A stretch of 64,000 nucleotides of DNA from Flavobacteriaceae bacterium. GTDB taxonomy: Bacteria; Bacteroidota; Bacteroidia; Flavobacteriales; Flavobacteriaceae. The notes below the pieces were generated by a model. It ran no database searches. It was given only the letters and a program-made list of their open reading frames with translations, and had not been told where the DNA came from. Position 1 is the stretch's first letter. Every line of letters begins with the position of its first letter. The translations under genes were made by a program, and so were the position numbers. Shown here piece after piece: positions 54,783 through 64,000 of this stretch. The stretch covers positions 1-64,000 of the forward strand of contig JAPOSZ010000021.1 in NCBI GenBank assembly GCA_026709415.1, read 5' to 3'.

Positions 54783-57089
54783 ATGAAGCCATTAGACTCT
54801 AAAGTACTGAAGCATTTAGAGTCGATCAAACATAGAAATACGGAACTCCATTTACTTCACCCTAAAGTGATCCAATGGGTTCATCGTCAAAAATGGTCTT
54901 CTCTTCGCTATATACAAAAAAGAGCCATTGAGCCCATTTTGAATGCTGATACGGATGTGGTCATCAGTGCTCCCACTGCAGGTGGAAAAACAGAGGCTTT
55001 TTTTCTTCCTGCCTGTTCATCGATCATCAATCAACGTATGGGATATGGCATTTTATACATCAGTCCATTAAAAGCATTAATCAACGATCAAAAAAGAAGA
55101 TTGGAAAGTCTTGCTGAACAATTAGCCATGAGGGTCATGCCATGGCATGGAGATGTCAGTGCCACCTTCAAAAAAAGATCCATTGATCATCCAAATGGTA
55201 TCTTATTGATTACTCCCGAATCTTTAGAATCTTTATTAACCAATAAATCTGAGTTGGTCAGTTCTTCTATGCGAAATCTCAAGTATATCTGTATTGATGA
55301 ATTTCATGCATTTATTGGTAATGAACGAGGACAACAGATGCTTTCACTGCTGAGCCGATTAGAACATTTAATCGGTAGAACTAGTGACCCCATTCCACGA
55401 ATTGCACTCAGCGCCACATTTGGAGATGATATAGAAGCCATCCATAGCCTATTAAGGCCCGATGAAACTTTTCCATATCTACACATTCAAGGCGAAGAAA
55501 GTGATCAAATCACCCATCTTTCACTCAAGGGTTTTATTGATTCATTTCATTCCGATACAGCGGATGAACGATTCGATCTAACGGATGTAGACGATATTGT
55601 CTCTGAATTATATGGTTCTTGTATTGGTGCCAACAATTTAATTTTTCTTAATTCCAGAAAAAATGTAGAAAAAATGACGGCCATGCTCGCTGATTACAAA
55701 AATCAAAAACATCCAATGGCTCCAAATGAATTTTTCACACATCATGGATCGCTTGCCAAAGATTTACGAGAATCGCTTGAAAAGCGATTAAAAGATCCCT
55801 ATGGGCCTCCAACAACGGCTCTATGCACCACAACTCTAGAATTAGGCATTGATATTGGAAAAGTCGATAAAGTATTTCAAGTTCTTTACCCTCCAAACTC
55901 CGTTTCAAGTTTGAGACAGCGTTATGGACGTTCGGGACGAAGACAATCAAAATCTGACAAAAAAGGCTCCGATTTACGCATGTTCATTCTTGAAAAAGAA
56001 TTAACTATTCGAAGTGGTCTACTCGACGCATTAAGACCCAACCTCATCCAGTCTTTGGCGATGTTGAAACTGATTGTTTGTGATCGTTGGTATGAACCAC
56101 CCGAAGAATCCAATAAATACTTTTCAACGTTCATTCATCAAATTTTAGCCGTGATCGCACAATGGGGCAGTGTCCGAACAGACCATCTCTTTCAACTACT
56201 TTGTCATTTAGGACCCTTTAAAAAAGTCGACACCACTCATTTCAAAGAAATACTCGTTCATTTAAAAACAAAAGAACTGATTGAACAACTCAAGTCTGGA
56301 GAAATCACGCTTGGATTCAAGGGCAATCGTATCGTTGAACATTATGATTTTTTTACTGTATTTACCACCCCCGTTGAATATAGAATCGTTACTGAAAAAA
56401 GTGTTTTGGGAACCGTACCTATTGGCTTTACCTTCATTGAAGGACAGAACATGATTTTTGCTGGGAAATATTGGCGCATTGAATCGATTGATACAGAAAA
56501 AAAGGTGATTACTGTATCCCCAATCAAAGGGGGAAAAGCCCCTTCGTTTTTTGGTGATGGCATGATGATGCACCATCGAATTGCACAAGAAATGTATCAG
56601 CTTTATCAATCCGGAACATTTCCAAAGATTGAAAATGAGAGATTTCGTTTCCACATTGAAGGAAAAACAATGCAATTATTTGAAGAAGCGGTTAAAAATT
56701 TCAGAACCCTCAAATTAAACTTAGACAGCATCATTCAAGTAGGGGAACATTGTTATTTATTTACTTGGATGGGAACCAAAGTGACCGATACTTTGGTTTT
56801 GTTGCTTCAAAGAGGCGGATTTGATGCCTTGAGATTTTCTGATTTTTCTGTTGAAATCATCGATGCTTCAAGAAAAAAAATCAAAGATTATATATACAAT
56901 ACCCTATTAAACGACACCTTTTCTACTGAATTTGAATTAGCAAGTATGCTCCCCCGAAAACAATTAGAAAAGGAAAAATACGATAGGTTCTTGCCTGATT
57001 CACTACTCTATTTGTCACACGGTAGCCGTGCTTTTGATTTAGAAAGATTGAAGGACTGGGTTGCAGAATATTTCAGTTTGCACATTTAG
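54783..57089 (+). CDS. brxHI: Lhr/BrxHI-like superfamily 2 helicase
   Basis: The 768-residue product is a DEAD/DEAH-type helicase of the Lhr/BrxHI group. Motif I is SAPTAGGKTEA (62-72), motif II D172-E-F-H, motif III SAT (210-212) and motif VI QRYGRSGRR (379-387). The long C-terminal region (400-768) is the accessory domain of this group, with YRIVTEKSVLGTVP and a winged-helix-like end. It begins 36 bases after the ATPase gene on the same strand and ends the three-gene run. It probably acts on nucleic acid with the ATPase; the antiviral role is inferred from locus type. Confidence 0.87.
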   Translation: MKPLDSKVLKHLESIKHRNTELHLLHPKVIQWVHRQKWSSLRYIQKRAIEPILNADTDVVISAPTAGGKTEAFFLPACSSIINQRMGYGILYISPLKALINDQKRRLESLAEQLAMRVMPWHGDVSATFKKRSIDHPNGILLITPESLESLLTNKSELVSSSMRNLKYICIDEFHAFIGNERGQQMLSLLSRLEHLIGRTSDPIPRIALSATFGDDIEAIHSLLRPDETFPYLHIQGEESDQITHLSLKGFIDSFHSDTADERFDLTDVDDIVSELYGSCIGANNLIFLNSRKNVEKMTAMLADYKNQKHPMAPNEFFTHHGSLAKDLRESLEKRLKDPYGPPTTALCTTTLELGIDIGKVDKVFQVLYPPNSVSSLRQRYGRSGRRQSKSDKKGSDLRMFILEKELTIRSGLLDALRPNLIQSLAMLKLIVCDRWYEPPEESNKYFSTFIHQILAVIAQWGSVRTDHLFQLLCHLGPFKKVDTTHFKEILVHLKTKELIEQLKSGEITLGFKGNRIVEHYDFFTVFTTPVEYRIVTEKSVLGTVPIGFTFIEGQNMIFAGKYWRIESIDTEKKVITVSPIKGGKAPSFFGDGMMMHHRIAQEMYQLYQSGTFPKIENERFRFHIEGKTMQLFEEAVKNFRTLKLNLDSIIQVGEHCYLFTWMGTKVTDTLVLLLQRGGFDALRFSDFSVEIIDASRKKIKDYIYNTLLNDTFSTEFELASMLPRKQLEKEKYDRFLPDSLLYLSHGSRAFDLERLKDWVAEYFSLHI

Positions 57090-57399
57090 CATACATTATC
57101 AAATGACGGAGATCCTATACCAAAGGGACAAAGGACATCGTCCATTTTATCATTTTGCCGATAAAATGCATTTTGATTCATTAAGGATTTTTATCAACCC
57201 TTTTATTTCGAAATAAACCATCGATGAAGTTTGTTTGTTTTCTACAGAATAAGACACTATCGATGATTGATTTTTTGAGGTTTTTTAGGGACGATTTTTC
57301 GGATTGGAGTGATTCCATATCATCGATCATCAACATCCATCATAACACCGATTGGAAGGGATGGATTGACTGATAATTGAATCGATGGGTATTTTTTAA
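57090..57399. other. Intergenic, 310 bases, between converging genes
   Basis: No gene is seen between the helicase gene and the opposing decayed ATPase gene. A short inverted sequence (ATCGATGA repeats) occurs, with no clear terminator. Confidence 0.4.
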
Positions 57400-58527
57400 T
57401 TATTTCATTAAATGTTTTGGCGTGAAATTTTCAATCAACCAAGTTTGCATGGATGGAACTGAAACGGCGTGTTTTTTATTGTTTTGTTGATGAATCACTC
57501 CGTAATGTAAAGCCGTATTGAAAACCTGTTCTCCTTGCTTTGTTCCTAAATGCTGTTTTAAATGCTGGGTCAAATCTTCTTGAGTAAATTCTTTAGGATG
57601 ATTATTTAGAAGTAAAAACGAAACAATGGTTTCACATTCTTGAATGGATAATCGACGAGTACGACGACGATAATATTGTTGTCTTGATTAGAATCCCTTG
57701 TCTAAAACAACAGAAAGGCCTTCATTATTGAGTTTGGTTCCATGTTCTTGGATGTGTTTTTCAACTTGAAGTCCATAAGCTGTGATATGAACGGGCCATT
57801 GATGGGTGTGCTGGCTGATTTCAGAAATCCAATGATTTAAGTTCGACTCATCAGGGCTGATGTTCGCTTTTTGAACTATCCAATCATATAAAATGTTTCG
57901 TTCTGATACCCGATCAATTTGAGTGAGATGAATAACAGATTCTGATGAAAAACGGGATATATCATACTCCTCTAAGATATCTTGTGTCCGCCCTAATCCA
58001 TTCATTAAAAAAATAATCGGGCTTTTCGGAGTACCTCGCTGGTTATGTAATTGGTCTAATACGTTTCGTAAAATCAGCTTCTCTTGAGACGTTATGTCTT
58101 GGTGGCCTAACATTTGCGCTTCATCGAATCCAATGATCGTTGGTTGCTGAACGGTATTTAAAGTTTTAACGATGGTATGGTGGTCAAAGTTCCATTCGGC
58201 TTTAAATCCTATTTTATCAACTTGAAGCGATAAGGTTATTTTTCGTTTTCGCCATGCTTTCCACAAAGGTTCTCGCCCTAATCGTTTTCGAAACTCTTTC
58301 ATCTCAAGTAAGGTGGGAACATCCAAACGAACCAAACGTCACCCCTTTTTCTGGGCTAATTCATAACATTTTTCAGCTAAGCTCGTCTTCCCTGCTCCCG
58401 GAGATCCTTGAATTAAAAAAGAAGTGCGAGAGTGGTCTTTAACCACTTGATTTAATAAGAATTCAAACTGTTTTAATTCTTCCTTTCGTCCATGAAAAAT
58501 AGGATTTAATCCTCGATTCAAAGCCAT
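57400..58527 (-). pseudogene. AAA ATPase gene with two in-frame stops
   Basis: Reading from ATG 58527 in one frame gives 376 codons interrupted only by TGA at 58339-58341 and TAA at 57688-57690. The N-terminus has Walker A GSPGAGKTS. After the TGA the frame continues with VRLDVPTLLEMKEF, Walker B TIIGFDEAQML, LMNGLGRTQD and DRVSERNILYDWI, an AAA/Orc1-type layout. After the TAA it ends with a winged-helix-like part (FTQEDLTQHLKQHLGTKQG). Both stops are single-base changes in an otherwise clean frame, so inactivation looks recent. Whether the ATPase came from a transposition (TniB-like) or toxin-type locus cannot be decided. Confidence 0.75.
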
Positions 58528-59239
58528 ATGATCGTTTTCATGCTTGATTGATTTTTCTACGATTCAACTCTTCTATTTGAAACCCTGATTGTTTTATGAT
58601 GGAGTTTATTCGAATACCAGAAGATACTTCATTCATCATTTTTTTTGGTTTGCTTTTTTTTGGTTAATCCAGATATTTCAAAAGACATTTCTAATTCCTT
58701 TTTTTGTTGGATGATAGGATAATTGAGATATTTGGACATTTTTCATTTGAATGTAACGATCATCGACTGATTGAACTTTTTGAGCATTTGATTTTGGTTT
58801 TATCCACAAGAGGGTTTGAATGAACAAAGTAAAATTAGTCATTAATTAGTTGCTTCTTACTTGACTGACATTTTGAACATTTCATACGGTTGTTCTTGAG
58901 TTCCTAACTCAACTATTTTTCGGCTTTTTCTTCGGTGCTGCATGACTTGAACACTTTCATCAAGTTCATACTGATCTAGTTTCAATAGTTAGTAACTTAC
59001 GAAAAATCAATGAAATGTGGTTCCCAGAATTCAACTACTCTTAGCTAGCATTTGCTACATCAGTGTACAATTTCTTGATTTTATCTTAGCCACATTAATA
59101 TGGTGCTCAAAACCTTTCAATGGTGAATTAGATGCTATATGATTTGCTAATTTAGCACTACTAATGAAGTATCAGACATTTTCCTCATCACTAGTAGGAG
59201 TTTGATAAGTTTTTGTCTATAATTTTTACTAAAGCAACA
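58528..59239. other. Intergenic, 712 bases, with decayed minus-strand coding traces
   Basis: On the minus strand a 42-codon open piece (about 58983-58857: LDQYELDESVQVMQHRRKSR, ending FKMSVK) and another (about 58843-58680: VQSVDDRYIQMKNVQISQLS) look protein-like. They lie upstream of the decayed ATPase gene and may be relics of the same operon; a transposase tail is one possibility. No promoter for zorA is convincing. Confidence 0.4.
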
Positions 59240-61033
59240 ATGTACCTTCTGTTTTTTTCAATTGCCATCATCGCAATATACTTTTTTCATCGTTTAAGAT
59301 TTTTGATTTCTTACAATAAGAAAGAAACCAAAAGTTTAAAATGTCTCAAAGAATTAATATCCAATTGGAATAAAGAAGATACTCTACGAAATAACCATTG
59401 GATGATATACGACACTCTAGAAAAAAGGGCAAAAGAAGGTGATGATTTTTTATTTAAAGTTTGGAGAGAGTTTCATGAATCTCTTGTCCTAAAAGAAGAT
59501 GGTGTTGAAAATACACTAGATTCCCATCATTTTTTTCATGCTGACATACTGAGTCCAAATGTCTTTTCAAAAGAAGGATTAAAAATCACCCCCAATGTTC
59601 TAGTTGGAATTGGTGTCCTTTTCACATTCTTAGGGCTGGTAATTGGACTATATGATTTGAACGTTACAAATTCTGATCCAAGTAGCCTACAAAAAGGAAT
59701 TGAAACTATAGTTAATGGGGCGAGGTTAGCTTTTTATTCTTCAATTGCCGGAATTGCCACAAGTGTGTTTTTCTTACTCTTCCACTCATTCTGCAAATCT
59801 AAGTTAAAAAACACGATTCTTTATATTCAAAATGAGATTAACTTTAGATACCCCAAAACAAATCCCGAAAAATCTCTTGCTTTCATTCGCGATTACTCAA
59901 AAGAACAAACTGATATTTTGGGAGCACTTAGTGATACCATAGGAGATAAATTACAAGAAGTTGTTCGAGGGATTCGACAAGATTTAAAAGGGGAGATAGT
60001 TGGTATGACTCAAAGCGTGAATACATTTATGGGAAACCTTCAGCATAATGCCATGAATCAAGCTGAAAGTTCCATGGAAATTATTGTTGAAAAGTTTATT
60101 GAAAAACTTGGAGGTTCTATAAAAGAACAGCAAAAAGTAATCAATGATGCCAATATTGCAATAAGGGAGATGTTAACTGATTTTAATAATCAATTTTTAA
60201 CACAAGTCGACGGATTGAAAGAGTTGATTGAGAACTTAAATGAAAGTTATCATGTAGTTGAAGAAAAACTAGTTGGAAGATTTTCCAATACCGTAGAAAA
60301 GTTGGAAAGAGGGATTAATGAGTTTTTAAATTATCAAAAAATCATTGAAACTCAATTATCACATCAAGATGGCCTTTTCAGTAACATTCATGGTGCTGTT
60401 ATGAAATTCAGGGAAGCAACTGAAAGTTTTGTTACGACTTACCAAAACATGCAAGAAAATTACAATCAAACTGTTACTAATCTAAGTAAAGTTTTTGATC
60501 AACTTGAAGAAATTACAAATGCTAATGCAAAAGTATCTAATGAAATGTCTGATTTGATAGAAACCTTTAAATCTCCAATAAATCAACTTAGAAATGAATA
60601 TGAACTAATGAGATCTAAAATTGATGAACAATTTCAAAAAATGTCTTCTAGTATGAACAATGTACTTAATTCATATTTCAGTCAAGTTGAAACCCAAACA
60701 GCAGAAAGAATGAATCAATGGAACAAAGAAACATATGAATTCAGCTCTGCAATGCTTGGAGCTGTAAAAGAATTAAACTCATCAATTGATACATTCAAGG
60801 ATAATAAAATTGAGGATTATGAAAAATCAGTTGAGATTCAAAAAAATTCTTTAGAAAAAATGAATCAATGGAATGAGGAAAGTAGAGTTTTAGTTTCAAA
60901 TATGGAAAAATTTTCTATTGACCTGGCCAGTATATCAGAATCATTGTTAAATAGAGTCAATCTTTTGAACAATATCATTGAAAAATCAAACCAGGAGTCA
61001 AACAATAAAACAACTTCAATAAACAAGAAATAA
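59240..61033 (+). CDS. zorA: Zorya ZorA: MotA/TolQ/ExbB-like channel protein
   Basis: ZorA forms, with ZorB, a proton-driven inner-membrane motor that triggers the Zorya effectors on phage infection. ATG 59240 is chosen over TTG 59213. Membrane segments are at about 1-19 (MYLLFFSIAIIAIYFFHRL), 119-138 (NVLVGIGVLFTFLGLVIGLY) and 163-183 (RLAFYSSIAGIATSVFFLL), the last two forming the MotA/ExbB core. The remaining 400 residues form a long coiled coil, matching the ZorA tail that projects into the cytoplasm. It begins a plus-strand run with zorB, zorC and a zorD candidate. No defects are seen. Confidence 0.88.
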   Translation: MYLLFFSIAIIAIYFFHRLRFLISYNKKETKSLKCLKELISNWNKEDTLRNNHWMIYDTLEKRAKEGDDFLFKVWREFHESLVLKEDGVENTLDSHHFFHADILSPNVFSKEGLKITPNVLVGIGVLFTFLGLVIGLYDLNVTNSDPSSLQKGIETIVNGARLAFYSSIAGIATSVFFLLFHSFCKSKLKNTILYIQNEINFRYPKTNPEKSLAFIRDYSKEQTDILGALSDTIGDKLQEVVRGIRQDLKGEIVGMTQSVNTFMGNLQHNAMNQAESSMEIIVEKFIEKLGGSIKEQQKVINDANIAIREMLTDFNNQFLTQVDGLKELIENLNESYHVVEEKLVGRFSNTVEKLERGINEFLNYQKIIETQLSHQDGLFSNIHGAVMKFREATESFVTTYQNMQENYNQTVTNLSKVFDQLEEITNANAKVSNEMSDLIETFKSPINQLRNEYELMRSKIDEQFQKMSSSMNNVLNSYFSQVETQTAERMNQWNKETYEFSSAMLGAVKELNSSIDTFKDNKIEDYEKSVEIQKNSLEKMNQWNEESRVLVSNMEKFSIDLASISESLLNRVNLLNNIIEKSNQESNNKTTSINKK

Positions 61034-61086
61034 TACCTATTGAATGAAAGTGATATTTTGATACCCTACCTTTATTTATCTGAAAA

Positions 61087-61833
61087 ATGTTTGAATCAAG
61101 ACAAAAGAAAGCAGAGAGTACTGAAGTTAGTTATTGGATTTCTTACACCGATATTCTTGCGGCATTACTGATAATTATCCTTTTGATAACAGTCTACGTT
61201 GTCTATAGGTTAGAAAATACTCGATATACTGTTGTTGAAAATATTGGGACATTAAATCAAGCTGAAAAGATTAGGAAAGAAATGCTCCAAAGAATACAAG
61301 AAAAATTAAAACTTTCAGAAATCGATGTTGAAATTGCTGATAACCATAGCGTGCTTCGAATACCCCACTCAGAACTTACATTTCAAACAAATAATTTCCG
61401 AATTCCAATCAATATGAGAAAAAACCTCGATAAAATTGGACAAACAGTCTTGGAAGAGCTGAATTCGAATAATCAATCAGAGTATTTTGAAACGATTTTT
61501 ATCGAAGGACACACCGATAACAGACCATCAAATCTACTAAAAGGAAATTTGGGATTGTCAACCTTTCGTGCCATATCGGTTTGGGAACATTGGACCGATA
61601 GAGTTTCAGATGATTATCAAAACTTGAGAAATAAAGAAGGGGAAAGGTTATTTTCAGTTAGTGGATATGGAGAGACAAGACCAACTCAAAAAATTCAAAG
61701 AACAGCAGAACAATTAAGAAAGAATAGGAGAATAGACTTACGATTTACAATTCACAAACCTGAAAGTTTTGAGTATAATCAAATTATTGATCTATTTGAT
61801 TATGACGAAAATAGTAATTCTAATGAACAGTAG
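61087..61833 (+). CDS. zorB: Zorya ZorB: OmpA-like peptidoglycan-binding stator protein
   Basis: ZorB anchors the motor to peptidoglycan. The 248-residue product has one membrane segment near the N-terminus (about 20-44, SYTDILAALLIIILLITVYV) with D22 placed like the proton-carrying Asp of MotB. The C-terminal OmpA_C domain holds IFIEGHTDNRPSN, GLSTFRAISV and GYGETRPTQ with the closing KNRRIDLRF. It starts at ATG 61087, 53 bases after zorA, and its end overlaps the next gene by 11 bases. Confidence 0.9.
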   Translation: MFESRQKKAESTEVSYWISYTDILAALLIIILLITVYVVYRLENTRYTVVENIGTLNQAEKIRKEMLQRIQEKLKLSEIDVEIADNHSVLRIPHSELTFQTNNFRIPINMRKNLDKIGQTVLEELNSNNQSEYFETIFIEGHTDNRPSNLLKGNLGLSTFRAISVWEHWTDRVSDDYQNLRNKEGERLFSVSGYGETRPTQKIQRTAEQLRKNRRIDLRFTIHKPESFEYNQIIDLFDYDENSNSNEQ

Positions 61834-63319
61834 ATACATCAAGGTTAATTCAAAAATTTATTTGCCAGAATGGGAAAATGATCTTTCAGAATGGAAATTT
61901 CTTACACACCAAACAGACTTACTAAAAAAAAGAGTTGTTACTCAGAAGTCATTTGAAAATAAGCATTACACATTTTTCAAAAGTTTTCCTGTTATTGATC
62001 AGGTAATAAGCACCCTTGAAACAAATAGCGACTCATTAAGGCCTTTTTCAGAACTAATTCATTCAAACGATAATTTTTATGAAAAATATTTTATCGATGA
62101 AATAATAGAATCCATTTTAAAAATTTACAACTTATCTCCTACCACTCAGAGATTTTTATTGTTGGGGTATGTCAACCGTCAAGATAATCACAACCAAAAA
62201 CTCAATCAAGAAAATAAAATTTCTTTTTTCAAATATTTTGGCGATAATAAATTCATCGATTACGTCCAAACTAAAAAGATAGGTTTGTTATCGGAGGTCC
62301 CTGTTTCTGAAGTAGTTAAATATTCCATTGAAAATAAATTAGATCCACAAAAATCTCTGAATAACTGTGGCATTGATATCGACTTAAATTCTTCATTCTT
62401 CAATCAATTAGAAACCCAATACACTCTCGAGTTGCTCAAAACTATTTCGTTTGAAAGCCACCATCCACTATCCAACAATATCATTAATAAAAAGCTTTAC
62501 CATAGAAAATTTACCAAACCCGAACTTATTGGACATCAGATCATAAAAATCATCCTTGACCATCCTAGTAAAAAACATGAATCTTGGACAGAAATGATTC
62601 TTGAATTCGCTGGAGATCCTAGATCTAAAGAAGGAACAAGATATCGGAAATGGTGGGGTATTCTTGGTGAAAAATATATAAAGGGTTTTGAAAAATTACT
62701 TTCTCAATTAGATATTTTATTTTTTTTAGATGCATTAAAAGAGTTTGCAATAGAAAACGACTCAGATATGAAACGAATGTTTCATAGCAGAAAAAAATTC
62801 TTAACTGGTCTTGCTACACATGATCTCATCATATCCTCAAGATTGTTTTTACCAAGTGAGGTTAAAAAATACATTGAGAAAAATCAATCAAATATTAGTT
62901 TGTCGTATGTATGCGATTTAACTTCTAGTAAGCGCAAATCTATTATTTACATCAAAGTTGGTTCTTTTCACATTTTTGAAGGGAGTCACAACTGTAAAAT
63001 TAGAATCTATCCGAAATCTCCTCCGCATACATTATTGCCATTTGATTCTCCTAGCTTAAAAACCATCGAGTATCGTGAAATAACCACAGAATTGGAAAGA
63101 AATTTTAAAGATTATTATTCAAATAATTATATCTCCAAATCCCATTCAACAAATGGATCTTGGAAAAAACATGTCATACAGTTTATAAAACCTGCACTTA
63201 CAAACATTAATCAAAAAACTCTATTCACAGAAGAGGAGTATAACCGATTTAGACATAGTTTTTACAGAACTCTAAATCCTTTCAGGTTCGGATTTTCTAG
63301 TAAATTTTGGAACAAATAA
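61823..63319 (+). CDS. zorC: Zorya ZorC (EH_Signature domain)
   Basis: ZorC is a cytoplasmic component of type I Zorya thought to bind DNA and support ZorD. ATG 61823 (MNSRYIKVNSKIYLPEW) is chosen because the 18 upstream codons run antisense to nothing conserved and lie within zorB; overlap with zorB is 11 bases. The product has about 498 residues. The middle reads AGDPRSKEGTRYRKWWGILG and LDILFFLDALKEFA, the EH_Signature pattern. The C-terminus continues to KPALTNINQKTLFTEEEYNR. Gene order A-B-C-D supports the type I assignment. Confidence 0.82.
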   Translation: MNSRYIKVNSKIYLPEWENDLSEWKFLTHQTDLLKKRVVTQKSFENKHYTFFKSFPVIDQVISTLETNSDSLRPFSELIHSNDNFYEKYFIDEIIESILKIYNLSPTTQRFLLLGYVNRQDNHNQKLNQENKISFFKYFGDNKFIDYVQTKKIGLLSEVPVSEVVKYSIENKLDPQKSLNNCGIDIDLNSSFFNQLETQYTLELLKTISFESHHPLSNNIINKKLYHRKFTKPELIGHQIIKIILDHPSKKHESWTEMILEFAGDPRSKEGTRYRKWWGILGEKYIKGFEKLLSQLDILFFLDALKEFAIENDSDMKRMFHSRKKFLTGLATHDLIISSRLFLPSEVKKYIEKNQSNISLSYVCDLTSSKRKSIIYIKVGSFHIFEGSHNCKIRIYPKSPPHTLLPFDSPSLKTIEYREITTELERNFKDYYSNNYISKSHSTNGSWKKHVIQFIKPALTNINQKTLFTEEEYNRFRHSFYRTLNPFRFGFSSKFWNK

Positions 63320-63360
63320 ATGTTTGGTTGTTCTACATTTTATGAAATGATGTAAGTCAT

Positions 63361-64000
63361 ATGCCGAAAGAAATTATAGAAAATCATATTTCATTTCAGA
63401 TTGTTCACGGACAAGAGTGGATTTCGTTTGTTTTTGAAGAAAAGGAATACCAAAATTTAAAAACTAAATCAAAAAATCTTGACCTAAAAGTAGCTTTGCT
63501 TCATGATTTTCTCTTGGATGAATTCATTAGAACTAAAAAATACCGAAAATTAGATAGGGGGTGGTCTGTGATGTCAACCGATTTTATGCGTATACAACAA
63601 GATTTCTTTGAAGCAGTTGGGTTGCCGATTAACAGATTAGAAGGTGATATCTCACTTCGTGTCAAGGGTATTAATGCCTATGATAAGCACTTTTCTATAT
63701 CAGTGAACTTTTCACTACCCAACCAATCTGATAGCAGGCCTTATTATACAGCCGGTTACATCTTAAAAACGGGCAATAGGATGTATCACTTGGATACAAA
63801 TCAAGAAAACGCGTTTCGTACTTACCGTAGCTATTTTGAAAACTCAAACAAAACAGCTCAAGATCACTATCATTTAGTCAGCGTCTTTAAAAAAATTGGC
63901 TCTCAAAAAGTCAAAGTTGATACAAATAGATTCGATAGATTAGAAATTTCGGACGTAGAAAAAGTAGGGGTTAGAGTAACTAAATTAGATTCTGGAAACA
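63361..64000 (+). CDS. zorD: Start of a ZorD candidate, cut by the window edge
   Basis: An open frame from ATG 63361 runs to the end of the window (213 codons, no stop). The N-terminus (MPKEIIENHISFQIVHGQEW) and RDLDLKVALLHDFLLDEF-like segments have no helicase motif yet. In type I Zorya the fourth gene is zorD, a SNF2-type helicase-nuclease of about 1,000 residues with an N-terminal regulatory part, and the position 41 bases after zorC fits. The assignment rests on gene order; the SNF2 motifs would lie beyond 64000. Confidence 0.65.
   Translation, partial: MPKEIIENHISFQIVHGQEWISFVFEEKEYQNLKTKSKNLDLKVALLHDFLLDEFIRTKKYRKLDRGWSVMSTDFMRIQQDFFEAVGLPINRLEGDISLRVKGINAYDKHFSISVNFSLPNQSDSRPYYTAGYILKTGNRMYHLDTNQENAFRTYRSYFENSNKTAQDHYHLVSVFKKIGSQKVKVDTNRFDRLEISDVEKVGVRVTKLDSGN

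Noticed and set aside
53421-57089. Complete BREX system
   Set aside because: Only BrxD-like and BrxHI-like proteins are present; PglX, PglZ, BrxC and other core parts are absent, and TerB takes their place.

Overview
The window looks like the chromosome of a marine Bacteroidota, probably in the Saprospiria/Cytophagia/Flavobacteriia range. It is AT-rich, has short polar lipoprotein leaders and few Shine-Dalgarno sequences. Perfect TAnnTTTG -7 boxes sit in front of both tRNAs and two operons. The housekeeping neighbourhoods are typical of the phylum: coaX, outer-membrane barrel, TPR, LptC and CNNM transporter together; then GH3-like, glycosyltransferases, purD, DUF4254 and GT9. GC-richer, heavily mutated insertion-sequence remnants separate the blocks.

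Layout. (1) About 1-9450 is a decayed mobile region. It holds a MobV-type relaxase gene with a premature stop and a candidate oriT upstream. Two oppositely oriented broken copies of one IS5-like element, a broken ISL3-like element and a 166-bp MITE are present. Between them lie a coiled-coil/BspA-repeat lipoprotein gene interrupted by TGA where a repeat Trp is expected, and two small coiled-coil proteins with a C-terminal membrane anchor. (2) 9454-15053, minus strand, is an envelope/CoA operon: coaX, OM barrel, TPR, lptC, small membrane protein, CNNM/CorC. It is followed by tRNA-Phe. (3) 16431-34956 is a sulfated-polysaccharide region. Three S1 sulfatases and a GH29 alpha-L-fucosidase are followed by a FucP-mutarotase-FAA-hydrolase operon on the other strand, then a Gfo/Idh/MocA protein, a DUF1080 protein and a PL6 lyase. 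Read together, the enzymes would desulfate fucose-containing glycans, release fucose, import it and start its catabolism. No SusC/SusD pair lies in the window. (4) tRNA-Asp and IS3 remnants lead into M23 peptidase, GH3-like, two sugar/polysaccharide enzymes, purD, a small membrane protein, DUF4254 and GT9.

(5) 44400-64000 is a defence-type island. It starts with a truncated TerB-N paralog cut off by a TnpB remnant. A translationally coupled AAA ATPase and subtilisin-like protease follow on the minus strand; the protease is frameshifted in a T7 run. Next come a 1273-residue protein with two TerB-N-like copies and a TerB-C end, a BrxD/DUF2791-type ATPase and an Lhr/BrxHI-type helicase. A second ATPase gene carries two in-frame stops. 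The window ends inside a type I-like Zorya system: zorA, zorB, zorC and the start of a zorD candidate.

The parts least explained by known systems are the AAA-subtilase pair with its homopolymer frameshift, the tandem TerB-N protein with its decayed paralog, and the repeat-separated small genes at 3.6-8.1 kb. Everything here is read by eye; family calls rest on motifs and gene order, not on database searches.
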